Shown here: positions 9,030-16,884 of the stretch, in pieces
Position numbering within the stretch: position 1 is the stretch's first letter
Layout: every line of letters begins with the position of its first letter
Origin: Sinorhizobium fredii
Lineage (GTDB): Bacteria; Pseudomonadota; Alphaproteobacteria; Rhizobiales; Rhizobiaceae
DNA length: 64,000 nt
Direction: 5' to 3'
Assembly: GCF_002944405.1 (NCBI RefSeq)
Contig: NZ_CP024307.1
Coordinates: 3,719,001-3,783,000 of the forward strand
Made by a program: the position numbers and the translations under genes
Notes under the pieces: generated by a model
Told to the model about the DNA's origin: nothing
The model's database searches: none
Seen by the model: only the letters and a program-made list of their open reading frames with translations

Positions 9030-10310
9030 ATGGTATCGGAGAAGCCGCCGCGCCGCTCGCAACCGGAAAAGGAACCGCTGACGATCGACCTGGAGGCGGA
9101 GAGAACCGTCACCGAAGAGACGGAATCGATCGCCAGCCAGGAGCCGGTGACCGACGAGCCGGCGGAGATCTCGGCGACAACGGCCCCGGACGCGACCGGA
9201 CCTGCGGCGGACGACGTCGAAGCGGAGAAGGCCGTAGAAGAAGAGGCCGAACGGAAAGCGGAAACCGAGGAGGAACGCGCCAACGCGGCTGCCGCCGCTT
9301 TCGACGAGGAGCCCCCGCATCTGAGCAGCGGCGCGACAGCCGAACCGAAGAGAAGGCAGGGGACGAGCGCCGGGGCGCTTGCCGCCGGCATCCTTGGCGG
9401 CCTCGTCGCGCTTCTCGGCGCCGGCGTCTTGCAATATGCCGGCTATGTACCGGCACCGGGGCCGGATCGCGGCAACGGATCGGTCGAGCAGAACCTGATG
9501 GGTGAAATCGAGGCGATCAAGGCCGAGCTCCGGTCGCGGCCGACGGCCGCGGCAGAGGCGGTCGTCCTCGCTCCGCTGGAAAGCCGCCTCGCCGCGCTGG
9601 AACAGGCGGCCCCCTCGGCGGCGAACGCACCCGATGTGACGGCGCTCCAGGCCGAGGTCGCCAACCTGACCAAGGAAATCGCTGCGCTGAAAACCGATCT
9701 CGCCGACGCCCGGCAATCGGCGGACACCGCCAAGGCCGAACTCGCCGGCCGCATCGACCAGGCCGAGCAAAAGCTTAATGAGCCGGTGAACGACATCGAA
9801 ATGGCCAAAGCGGTCGCCGTCACCGCGCTGAAGACCGCAATCGATCGCGGCGGGCCGTTTCTCGCCGAACTCGACGCGTTGCGCAGCATCGCGCCTGAAG
9901 ACGCTGCGGTGAAAGCGCTTGCCGAGGACGCCAAGACCGGCGTCGCCACACGGACGGATCTGCGTGAGGCGTTTCCGGCAACGGCGACCGCAATGCTCGA
10001 CGCCCTGCACCAGCCGGACCCGAACGAAGGCATTTTTGCCCGGCTCATCTCGAGCGCCATGTCCGGCATTCGCGTCCGGCCGGTCGGCAGCGTCGAGGGA
10101 GACACGCCGGAGGCGATGATCGCCCGCATCGAAGACAAGCTCAACAATGGCGACCTCAAGGGCGCTTCGCTCGAATGGGAAGGCCTTCCTGACGCGGCGA
10201 AAGCGGCGGGCCAGAATTTCAAAGAGAAGCTCGACCGGCGACTGCGCGTCGAAACCGCGATCGGTGCGGCCGTGGCGGCGACCATGACGCGAAACGGCAC
10301 CCAAGGCTAA
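9030..10310 (+). CDS. Mitofilin/Mic60-like inner-membrane protein (COG4223)
   Basis: The 426-residue protein has a long acidic, low-complexity N-terminal region (about 1-110), one membrane helix (about 113-135, Gly/Ala/Leu-rich), a long coiled coil (about 160-260, heptad-rich with ANLTKEIAALKTDLADA) and a C-terminal helical mitofilin-type domain with a basic end. Alphaproteobacterial Mic60 homologues are known to lie beside haem genes, as here between hemD and hemY, and to shape the inner membrane in species with intracytoplasmic membranes. In a rhizobium the role is uncertain. Start ATG at 9030 follows AAGAGGT. Confidence 0.88.
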   Translation: MVSEKPPRRSQPEKEPLTIDLEAERTVTEETESIASQEPVTDEPAEISATTAPDATGPAADDVEAEKAVEEEAERKAETEEERANAAAAAFDEEPPHLSSGATAEPKRRQGTSAGALAAGILGGLVALLGAGVLQYAGYVPAPGPDRGNGSVEQNLMGEIEAIKAELRSRPTAAAEAVVLAPLESRLAALEQAAPSAANAPDVTALQAEVANLTKEIAALKTDLADARQSADTAKAELAGRIDQAEQKLNEPVNDIEMAKAVAVTALKTAIDRGGPFLAELDALRSIAPEDAAVKALAEDAKTGVATRTDLREAFPATATAMLDALHQPDPNEGIFARLISSAMSGIRVRPVGSVEGDTPEAMIARIEDKLNNGDLKGASLEWEGLPDAAKAAGQNFKEKLDRRLRVETAIGAAVAATMTRNGTQG

Positions 10311-10329
10311 GGGGAGGAAACAAGACTAG

Positions 10330-11955
10330 ATGGTCCGGATATTGTTCTTCATCCTGCTCGTCCTTGCGCTCGCACTCGGCTTTGCCTGGCTGGCGGATCG
10401 GCCGGGAGAGCTGTCGCTGATCTGGCAGGGCCAGCGCATCGAAATGAGCCTGATGCGCGCCGCCACCATCCTGATCTCGGTCGTCGCCGCGATCCTGATC
10501 GTCCTTTGGCTGATCCGCACGATCTGGCTGTCGCCCTATACGGTGACGCGCTACTTCCGCGCCCGCAAGCGCGATCGCGGCTACCAGGCGCTCTCGACCG
10601 GCCTGATCGCAGCGGGCGCCGGCGACGCCGCGCTGGCGCGCAAGATGGCCAGCCGCGCGCGCGGCCTGATCCGCGTCGACCAGGAGCCGCTCATCCACCT
10701 CTTGGAGGCGCAGACGGCGCTGATCGAAGGCAAATATGACGATGCGCGCAAGAAGTTCGAGCTGATGGCGGACGACGAGGAGACACGCGAGCTTGGTCTG
10801 CGCGGGCTCTATCTCGAAGCCAAGCGGCTGGGTGCCAACGAGGCCGCCCGCCAATATGCCGAACGGGCTGCCGAAAAGGCGCCGCACCTTTCCTGGGCGA
10901 CACTTGCGACCCTCGACCAGCGTAGCCAGGCGGGCGAGTGGGACGAGGCAATTCACCTTCTCGACCAGAGCCGCGCCGCCAATGTTCTCGACAAGAAGGA
11001 AGCGAACCGCAAGAAGGCCGTGCTGCTCACCGCCCGGGCCACGAGCAAGCTGGAGGCCGATCCGAAGGCCGCCCGCGACGACGCGCTCGCCGCACTGAAG
11101 CTCGACGATCGGCTGGTGCCGGCGGCGCTCGTCGCCGCCAAGGCGCTGTTTCGCGAGGACAATCTGCGCAAGGGCGCTTCTGTCCTCGAAAGAATCTGGA
11201 AGCAGGAACCGCATCCGGACGTGGCCCGGCTTTACGTCCGGGCGCGCGGCGGCGATTCCGCCGTCGACCGGCTGAAGCGCGCCAAAAGGCTGGAAACGCT
11301 CCGCGGCAACAATGCCGTCAGCCTGGCAACGGTCGCCGATGCAGCTCTTGAGGCACGCGAACTGGCGCTTGCCCGGGAAAAGGCCGAAGCCGCCGTCCGG
11401 CTGGCACCGAGCGAGAGCATCTTCCTGCTGCTTGCCGACATCGAAGAGGCCGACACCGGCGACGAGGGCCGCATCCGCCACTGGATGGCGCAGGCGCTCA
11501 GAAGCCCGCGCGACCCGGCCTGGACCGCCGATGGCGTGACCTCGCCGACCTGGCTGCCGGTCTCGCCGGTCAGCGGCCGGCTCGACGCCTTCGAATGGAA
11601 GGCACCCCCGTCGCCGCTTGCCGGCCCCACCGAGGACGGTCGCCTCAGCCCCGACGATGCCATCCGCAGCCTGCCTCCGGTAGCACCCGACCAGCCGGCG
11701 ATCGCGCCGGCGGCCCCGGCTGCGATCAAGCCTGAAGCAGGCCCTCCCGTGCTGGAAGCGGAACCCCCGTCGCCGACACCTGCCCCGATAAAGGTGCCCG
11801 AGCGGAAAGAACCCTTGGTTCCGCCCACCAAGAGCGAGGAAACCGCTGCCGCGGACGAGGAGGCCGCACCGTTCTTCGGGCGTCCGCCGGACGATCCCGG
11901 CGTGCGCGAGCGGGTGGTGGAAGAAGGCAGCAAGGCCACCTTCCGGCTGTTCTGA
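10330..11955 (+). CDS. hemY: HemY N-terminal domain / TPR protein
   Basis: This is the HemY protein of the proteobacterial haem operon, not the unrelated protoporphyrinogen oxidase of the same name. The 541-residue product has two N-terminal membrane helices (about 2-18 and 40-62) flanking the family motif DRPGELSLIWQGQRIEMSL, then a helical TPR-like array (about 90-420) rich in Ala, Lys and Glu, and a proline-rich tail (about 430-520) of low complexity. The function is unresolved; it is co-inherited with hemC/hemD. It follows the mitofilin-like gene by 19 bases, suggesting an operon. Confidence 0.92.
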   Translation: MVRILFFILLVLALALGFAWLADRPGELSLIWQGQRIEMSLMRAATILISVVAAILIVLWLIRTIWLSPYTVTRYFRARKRDRGYQALSTGLIAAGAGDAALARKMASRARGLIRVDQEPLIHLLEAQTALIEGKYDDARKKFELMADDEETRELGLRGLYLEAKRLGANEAARQYAERAAEKAPHLSWATLATLDQRSQAGEWDEAIHLLDQSRAANVLDKKEANRKKAVLLTARATSKLEADPKAARDDALAALKLDDRLVPAALVAAKALFREDNLRKGASVLERIWKQEPHPDVARLYVRARGGDSAVDRLKRAKRLETLRGNNAVSLATVADAALEARELALAREKAEAAVRLAPSESIFLLLADIEEADTGDEGRIRHWMAQALRSPRDPAWTADGVTSPTWLPVSPVSGRLDAFEWKAPPSPLAGPTEDGRLSPDDAIRSLPPVAPDQPAIAPAAPAAIKPEAGPPVLEAEPPSPTPAPIKVPERKEPLVPPTKSEETAAADEEAAPFFGRPPDDPGVRERVVEEGSKATFRLF

Positions 11956-11985
11956 GTTCTGGTCTCAAGGGTTGCGGGCATAGGC

Positions 11986-12471
11986 ATGTTTGAACGGTTT
12001 CGAGGGTTTCTCGAAGAACTGACGGGTACGGGTGCGCGAATCGACAAGGACGATCCGCGCGTGGCGGTCATCGGGCTCTGTTTTCAGGTGATGGAGGCGG
12101 ACGGCGCCATCCGTTCGTCGGAACGCCGCACGTTGCGCAAGATCATCAAGGAGCACTACAGGCTCGACGATGCTGCGCTCAACGCGCTGGTCGCGGCCGG
12201 CGAAACCGCCGAAAGCGAGGCGATCGACTTCTACCGCTTCACTTCCGAGATCAAGCGCCACCTCTCCGAGGACCAGCGCATCGAACTCGTCGGCATGCTG
12301 TGGGACATCGTCTATGCCGACGGCGCACGCAGCGAAATGGAAGATCACGCAATCTGGCGGATCGCCGATCTCCTTGGCGTCTCCGGGCGCGACCGGGTCT
12401 TGAAACGGCGGGAGGCAGCGGCCAAGATCGACATGGTTGAGGAGGAGAACGAGGCACAACAGGAAAGCTGA
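11986..12471 (+). CDS. TerB family (tellurite-resistance-like) helical protein
   Basis: A 161-residue, wholly helical acidic protein with the TerB pattern: VIGLCFQVMEADGAIRSSERRTL followed by a second acidic site MLWDIVYADGARSEMEDHAIWR. In TerB these acidic repeats bind metal ions. Proteins of this stand-alone type are common in alphaproteobacteria, and a link to tellurite has not been shown for them. It starts 30 bases after hemY and ends two bases before the amidotransferase gene, so it probably belongs to the same transcript. Confidence 0.85.
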   Translation: MFERFRGFLEELTGTGARIDKDDPRVAVIGLCFQVMEADGAIRSSERRTLRKIIKEHYRLDDAALNALVAAGETAESEAIDFYRFTSEIKRHLSEDQRIELVGMLWDIVYADGARSEMEDHAIWRIADLLGVSGRDRVLKRREAAAKIDMVEEENEAQQES

Positions 12472-12473
12472 CG

Positions 12474-13238
12474 ATGCCGCGAGAAGCTTGCGACGCCAAC
12501 AGACCGATCCTCGTCGTCCTCCACCAGGAGCGGTCGAGCGCAGGCCGCGTCGGCCATATTCTCGAGCAGAAGGGCTTTTCCCTCGATATCCGCCGCCCGG
12601 CGCTTGGCGACGAGCTGCCGCCGACGCTCGAGGGTCATTCGGGTACGATCATCTTCGGCGGGCCGATGAGCGCCAATGACGAGGAGGAATTCGTTCGCCG
12701 CGAGATCGATTGGCTGTCGGTGCCGCTCCTCGAAAACAAGCCCTATCTCGGCATCTGCCTTGGCGCCCAGATGCTCGCCCGCAATCTCGGCGGCAAGGTC
12801 GCCCCCCATCACCAGGGCATGACCGAAATCGGCTGGTATCCGCTTGAGGCCACCGAGGCCGGCAAGGCGCTGCTCGACTGGCCGGCCATGGTCTACCACT
12901 TCCACCGCGAAGGCTTCGATCTGCCGAAGGGTGCCGAACTGCTGGCGACCGGCGACACCTATCCGAACCAGGCCTTTCGCTACGGCGAGAACGCCTGGGG
13001 CATCCAGTTCCACGGCGAACTGACGCGCGCGATGATGCATCGCTGGGTCGTGCACGGCGCCCACCGCTTCGTGCTGCCCGGCGCCCAATTCGGCAAGGCG
13101 CATCTCGAAGGCCGGATGATCCACGACCACCCCTTGCGCACCTGGATGGAGAATTTTCTCGAGCTGATCTTTTTGCGCGGCGAAACAGCGGCGGGACCTC
13201 GTGTGCCCGATGATGAATGCCCCTCTCCTCGGGTTTAA
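12474..13238 (+). CDS. Class I glutamine amidotransferase-like protein
   Basis: The 254-residue protein is a GATase1 domain related to the GMP-synthase amidotransferase group. The nucleophilic Cys95 sits in YLGICLGAQMLA, and the catalytic His180-x-Glu182 pair in QFHGELT completes the triad. It lacks a fused synthetase, so the acceptor is unknown; stand-alone relatives hydrolyse glutamyl or gamma-glutamyl amides or are uncharacterised. The last eight or so codons and the stop run into a palindromic intergenic repeat (from 13227), so the C-terminal tail is probably repeat-derived. It starts three bases after the TerB gene. Confidence 0.9.
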   Translation: MPREACDANRPILVVLHQERSSAGRVGHILEQKGFSLDIRRPALGDELPPTLEGHSGTIIFGGPMSANDEEEFVRREIDWLSVPLLENKPYLGICLGAQMLARNLGGKVAPHHQGMTEIGWYPLEATEAGKALLDWPAMVYHFHREGFDLPKGAELLATGDTYPNQAFRYGENAWGIQFHGELTRAMMHRWVVHGAHRFVLPGAQFGKAHLEGRMIHDHPLRTWMENFLELIFLRGETAAGPRVPDDECPSPRV

Positions 13239-13352
13239 CCCGAGGACTAACCCTCTCCCCGTTTTGACGGGGAGAGGGGACTTGGGCCGGCGCGGCGTCG
13301 CCCCTTCTCCCCGTCAACACGGGGAGAAGGTCGCGGCAGCGGGATGAGGGGC
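13227..13352. repeat. RIME-like cluster of three hairpins
   Basis: Three consecutive palindromes: CCTCGGGTTTAACCCGAGG (13227-13245), a 10-bp stem with 8-base loop at 13251-13278, and another 10-bp stem with 8-base loop at 13303-13330. It ends with GTCGCGGCAGCGGGATGAGG, a sequence that recurs near 20605-20622 and 63884-63902 in this window. It lies between convergent genes and overlaps the last codons of the amidotransferase gene. Such dispersed mosaics are typical of Rhizobiaceae. Confidence 0.85.
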
Positions 13353-13383
13353 CGTTTCTGCATTTTCGCTGCGCCGGCCGAAA

Positions 13384-14631
13384 TTATGCAGTCGAGCGCC
13401 TCTCCGGCACGTCGAGCCTGTCGATCCTGCGCAATTGCGGGAAACCGGTCGCCCAGATGAGCGACACCAGCAGCGTGCCGAGCCCGCCGAAGACGACGGC
13501 AAAGACGGCGCCGAAGCCGGCCGCCATAGTGCCGGCGCGAAACTCGCCAAGCTCGTTGGAGGCGCCGACAAATACCGCGTTGACGGCATTCACCCGGCCG
13601 CGCAGCTCGTCCGGCGTCCAGAGCGCGATCAGGCTTTCGCGCACATAGACCGAAATCATGTCCGCCGCACCCATGACGACGAGCGCGGCGATCGATATCC
13701 ACGGCGTCGCCGACAGGCCGAAGACGATCGTGGCTAGGCCGAAGAGCGCCACGCCGACGAACATGGAGAGACCTGCCCGGTTGCAGATCGGGTGGGCGGC
13801 GAGCCAGATGGCCATGCCGACGGCGCCGACGCCCGGGGCAGCGCGCAACAGGCCCAGCCCCCATGGGCCGAGCACCAGAATATCGCGCGCGAAAACCGGC
13901 ATCAGCGCCACCGCGCCGCCGAGCAGCACCGCGAAGAGGTCGAGCGAGATCGCCCCGAGCACGACCTTCTCGGCCTTGATGTAGCGGAAGCCGGCGGTGA
14001 TCGTCTGCCAGTTCTGCGCCGAGGCGGGCGAGCGCTGGGCGGGCTTCGGCACGGCAAACACCATCAGCGCCGCAGCCGCGAAGAAGCAGAGGCTGACGGT
14101 ATAGGGCACCATCGGGCCCAGGCCGTAGATCAGGCCACCCGCCACGGGTCCGACGATCGTCGCCGTCTGCCAGGAGCTCGAATTCCAGGCAATCGCATTC
14201 GGCAGATCCTCGACCGGCACGAGATTGGGCGCCAGCGATTGCGCGGCCGGCGTCAGAAAGGCCCGCTCGATGCCGAAGACGATGAGGATCGCATAGACCG
14301 GCCAGGACGCGAACAAGCCGGTGACCGTCAGCACCAGCAAGGCCGCGGCGCAGAGCGTGCCGACGAGCATGCAGAGCCCCATGATGACGCGGCGATTGTA
14401 GCGATCCGCCACGCTGCCGGTGACGAGGATGAGGAGAAGCGACGGCAGGAACTGGAAAAGGCCGATCAGGCCAAGCGCGAAAGGATCCCGCGTCAGGTCG
14501 TAAATCTGCCAGCCGACCGAGACCGACATGATCTGCACGGCGAAATAGGCAAGGAAGCGCGAGACGAAATAGCGTCGGTAGCCGACATGCCGGAAGGCGG
14601 CGAAACGATGCGCAGTGTGGACGGCCGACAT
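13384..14631 (-). CDS. MFS transporter, EntS-like 12-helix exporter
   Basis: The 415-residue protein (start MSAVHTAHRFAAFRHVGYRR at 14631) has about 12 hydrophobic segments and the MFS motif-A-like loop GSVADRYNRRVIMG between helices 2 and 3. The opening FRHVGYRRYFVSRFLAYFAVQ resembles the MFS_3 / enterobactin-exporter-like subfamily of drug and metabolite efflux proteins. The substrate cannot be read from sequence. It is convergent with the amidotransferase gene across the repeat cluster and divergent from yggT. A frame open to 14658 gives an alternative start nine codons upstream. Confidence 0.88.
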   Translation of the reverse strand: MSAVHTAHRFAAFRHVGYRRYFVSRFLAYFAVQIMSVSVGWQIYDLTRDPFALGLIGLFQFLPSLLLILVTGSVADRYNRRVIMGLCMLVGTLCAAALLVLTVTGLFASWPVYAILIVFGIERAFLTPAAQSLAPNLVPVEDLPNAIAWNSSSWQTATIVGPVAGGLIYGLGPMVPYTVSLCFFAAAALMVFAVPKPAQRSPASAQNWQTITAGFRYIKAEKVVLGAISLDLFAVLLGGAVALMPVFARDILVLGPWGLGLLRAAPGVGAVGMAIWLAAHPICNRAGLSMFVGVALFGLATIVFGLSATPWISIAALVVMGAADMISVYVRESLIALWTPDELRGRVNAVNAVFVGASNELGEFRAGTMAAGFGAVFAVVFGGLGTLLVSLIWATGFPQLRRIDRLDVPERRSTA

Positions 14632-14760
14632 GGCGGAAGCACTCTCCGGGGATAACAACGCCCCGCATCGTTAAACATGATGGCGCGGGGTGCGAGCGTC
14701 GTACTTGCTCGTTTCGTTCCCAATGTCTACATGTCTGGCGACATAGATTTGGAGACTGGC

Positions 14761-15054
14761 ATGATTGCTGTCATCGGTACCTTGAACTTCATCATAAATA
14801 TCGCGTGGTTCCTGATCATCGCGTCGGCGATCTTCTCCTGGCTCTACGCCTTCAACGTGATCAACGTGAACAACCAGGCGATCAACATGATCGGCCGCTC
14901 GCTCTACCAACTGACCGAACCGCTCTACCGGCCGATCCGCCGTTTCCTGCCGGACATGGGCGGCGTCGATCTTTCTCCGCTCGTCGTGCTTGTCATCCTC
15001 TATTTCATCCAGCTCTTCCTGAACACGACGATCGCGCCGGCGCTCATTCGCTGA
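14761..15054 (+). CDS. YggT family membrane protein
   Basis: A 97-residue protein with two membrane helices (about 5-28 and 73-92) separated by the family segment LYQLTEPLYRPIRRFLP. YggT proteins are implicated in osmotic or ionic adaptation and, through gene neighbourhood, in envelope organisation; no activity is established. I chose the ATG at 14761 because GGAG precedes it at normal distance and the product matches family length. The frame is open back to 14677 but the extra residues look non-coding. It overlaps nothing and is followed one base later by yggU, a conserved pairing. Confidence 0.9.
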   Translation: MIAVIGTLNFIINIAWFLIIASAIFSWLYAFNVINVNNQAINMIGRSLYQLTEPLYRPIRRFLPDMGGVDLSPLVVLVILYFIQLFLNTTIAPALIR

Positions 15055-15055
15055 C

Positions 15056-15379
15056 ATGGGCCGGCGAGCTCTGGCTGGCTTCGGCGACCATGCGCGCCTG
15101 GCGGTGAGGCTGACGCCGAACGGCGGCCGAGACGCGATCGACGGTTTGGAAACGGCGGCCGACGGCGAGGAGCACCTCAAGGTGCGGGTGCGCGCCGTGC
15201 CGGAAAAGGGCAAGGCGAACCAGGCGCTAATCGCCCTGCTAGCCCAATCCTTCGGCATCGCCAGGAACAGGATCTCCCTCGTCTCCGGCGCCACGCAGCG
15301 CAAAAAAATCCTCCGGATCGAGGCCGATCCGGAGGTTCTACAGAAGCGCCTCGCCGAGATCGCCGGCGCGGCAACATAA
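15056..15379 (+). CDS. DUF167 family protein (YggU-like)
   Basis: The 107-residue protein shows the DUF167 pattern: RLTPNGGRDAIDG near the start, LKVRVRAVPEKGKANQALIALLA in the middle, and SLVSGATQRKKILRI. The fold is known but the role is not. It starts one base after yggT, the usual yggT-yggU pair. Its TAA stop directly abuts the stop of the convergent ppa gene, with no spacer, so the two transcripts must overlap or end inside each other's coding region. Confidence 0.92.
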   Translation: MGRRALAGFGDHARLAVRLTPNGGRDAIDGLETAADGEEHLKVRVRAVPEKGKANQALIALLAQSFGIARNRISLVSGATQRKKILRIEADPEVLQKRLAEIAGAAT

Positions 15380-15913
15380 TTACTTCTTCGCCTTGGCGCG
15401 CTCGACCGCTTCGCGGATCAGCTGCTTGGCGACGCCCGCATCCTTCCAGCCGAAGATCTTCACCCACTTGCCGGGCTCCAGATCCTTGTAGTGCTCGAAG
15501 AAGTGCTCGATCTGCTTGAGCGTGATTTCCGGCAGGTCGGTATAGTCGTGGACCTTGTCGTAGCGCTTGGTCAGGTGAGCCGACGGGACCGCGATGATCT
15601 TTTCGTCCTGGCCGGAATTGTCTTCCATCATCATCACGCCGATCGGGCGGACATTGATGACGCAGCCCGGTACCAGCGGCCGCGTATTGCAGATCAAGAC
15701 GTCGATCGGATCGCCGTCATCGGAAAGCGTGTGCGGGACGAAGCCGTAATTGCCCGGATAAGTCATCGGCGTGTAGAGGAAGCGATCGACGACCAGCGTG
15801 CCGGCTTCCTTGTCCATCTCGTACTTGATCGGATGGCCGCCGACCGGCACTTCCACAATCACGTTGATATCTTCGGGTGGATTCTTTCCAATGGAAATCG
15901 CGTCGATCCGCAT
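15380..15913 (-). CDS. ppa: Inorganic pyrophosphatase
   Basis: Family I soluble pyrophosphatase hydrolyses PPi to phosphate and drives biosynthetic reactions. The 177-residue protein contains [16 protein letters not shown] and the hallmark [10 protein letters not shown] (DPxDV, metal-binding aspartates), and also DEKIIAVPS. The ATG at 15913 ([15 protein letters not shown]) is preceded by GGAGG five bases away, so I prefer it to the frame opening two codons upstream. It is convergent with yggU. Confidence 0.97.
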   Translation of the reverse strand: MRIDAISIGKNPPEDINVIVEVPVGGHPIKYEMDKEAGTLVVDRFLYTPMTYPGNYGFVPHTLSDDGDPIDVLICNTRPLVPGCVINVRPIGVMMMEDNSGQDEKIIAVPSAHLTKRYDKVHDYTDLPEITLKQIEHFFEHYKDLEPGKWVKIFGWKDAGVAKQLIREAVERAKAKK

Positions 15914-16175
15914 GAGCACCTCCAGGGCCGTTTAAGAAGTCGCCCGTCGGATAAAGGGAAACATGCGGCGATGCAACATGACTTTCGTCCAGCCGGGCGG
16001 AATTGCCATAGGCAGGCGACACGGCCAAATATGGGCAGAGCGGATTTTGTCCCGGAGGAAAGTCGGTGGCCAGACGCCTTGCCCGGAGCCGCTTGGCAAT
16101 AGCAGCCAGATATCATCTTCGGCAGCGCCGGGATGCATGAGGGCTTGCGGCGAAATGCATTTGCCCTGGAGGTCG

Positions 16176-16682
16176 TTATTTCCAGACGAGGCCGACCTTC
16201 TTCAGGTACTTCTCACCGAAGTCTTCCATGCCCTCGGCAACGTCGCGCCCGCCGGCCGAGAGGAAGAAGTTATAGGCGAGTTCGCTGTCCTCCAGGCACC
16301 AGACGACGAGCCCTTCGCAGCCGAGCGATTTCAACAAGCTCTTCGCCTCGCCGAAGAGCTTCCGCCCAAGCCCGAGGCCCTGATATTCCGGGCGCAGATA
16401 GATTTCGTAGATCTCGCCTTCCTGCGGCAGCGCTCGCGCCCGGCTCAGGCCAAGCGTGGCATAGCCGGCTATCGTTCCCGCCACGTCGACGACGAGCAGT
16501 GTCGCCGGACCGCGCGTCGCCTTTCGCCACCAGGTCTCGTCGCGCCGGTTGACCATCTTCACCAGCGGGCGGTGCGGGATGAGACCGCCATAGGCCTGTA
16601 GCCAGGATGCGCGATGCACATCGGCAATCGCCGCCGCTTCATGCGGCTCCCCGGGCCTGACCTCGATCGAAACAGTCTTCAT
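16176..16682 (-). CDS. GNAT family N-acetyltransferase
   Basis: A 168-residue GCN5-related acetyltransferase. The acetyl-CoA pyrophosphate-binding motif A is visible as RPEYQGLGLGRKLFGEA, preceded by the beta strand IYEIYLRPEY. The acceptor substrate is unknown. Its N-terminal part PGEPHEAAAIADVHRASWLQAY is typical of the RimI-like branch. It stands alone on the minus strand between ppa and typA. Confidence 0.88.
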   Translation of the reverse strand: MKTVSIEVRPGEPHEAAAIADVHRASWLQAYGGLIPHRPLVKMVNRRDETWWRKATRGPATLLVVDVAGTIAGYATLGLSRARALPQEGEIYEIYLRPEYQGLGLGRKLFGEAKSLLKSLGCEGLVVWCLEDSELAYNFFLSAGGRDVAEGMEDFGEKYLKKVGLVWK

Positions 16683-16831
16683 GACCTGACTCTAAACACA
16701 CGGCTCGGCGAACCGGAATCCCGCCCGTCTGCCGGCCAAGCTTAACCCACAGGCAACTTTAGCGGCATCCATGAGAAGGTTAACGTGATTTTAACTTTAT
16801 CCGCAAGCCGGCCGCGAAAGGCACACACAGC

Positions 16832-16856
16832 AAAAAACCCCGGATCGCTCCGGGGT
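16832..16856 (-). terminator. Rho-independent terminator downstream of typA
   Basis: Read on the minus strand, a perfect 8-bp stem (ACCCCGGA / TCCGGGGT, 4-base loop) is followed at once by six T residues. It lies about 30 bases after the typA stop codon. Confidence 0.9.
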
Positions 16857-16884
16857 CCTCATGCAGCTGTCGATTTTCTCGAAA

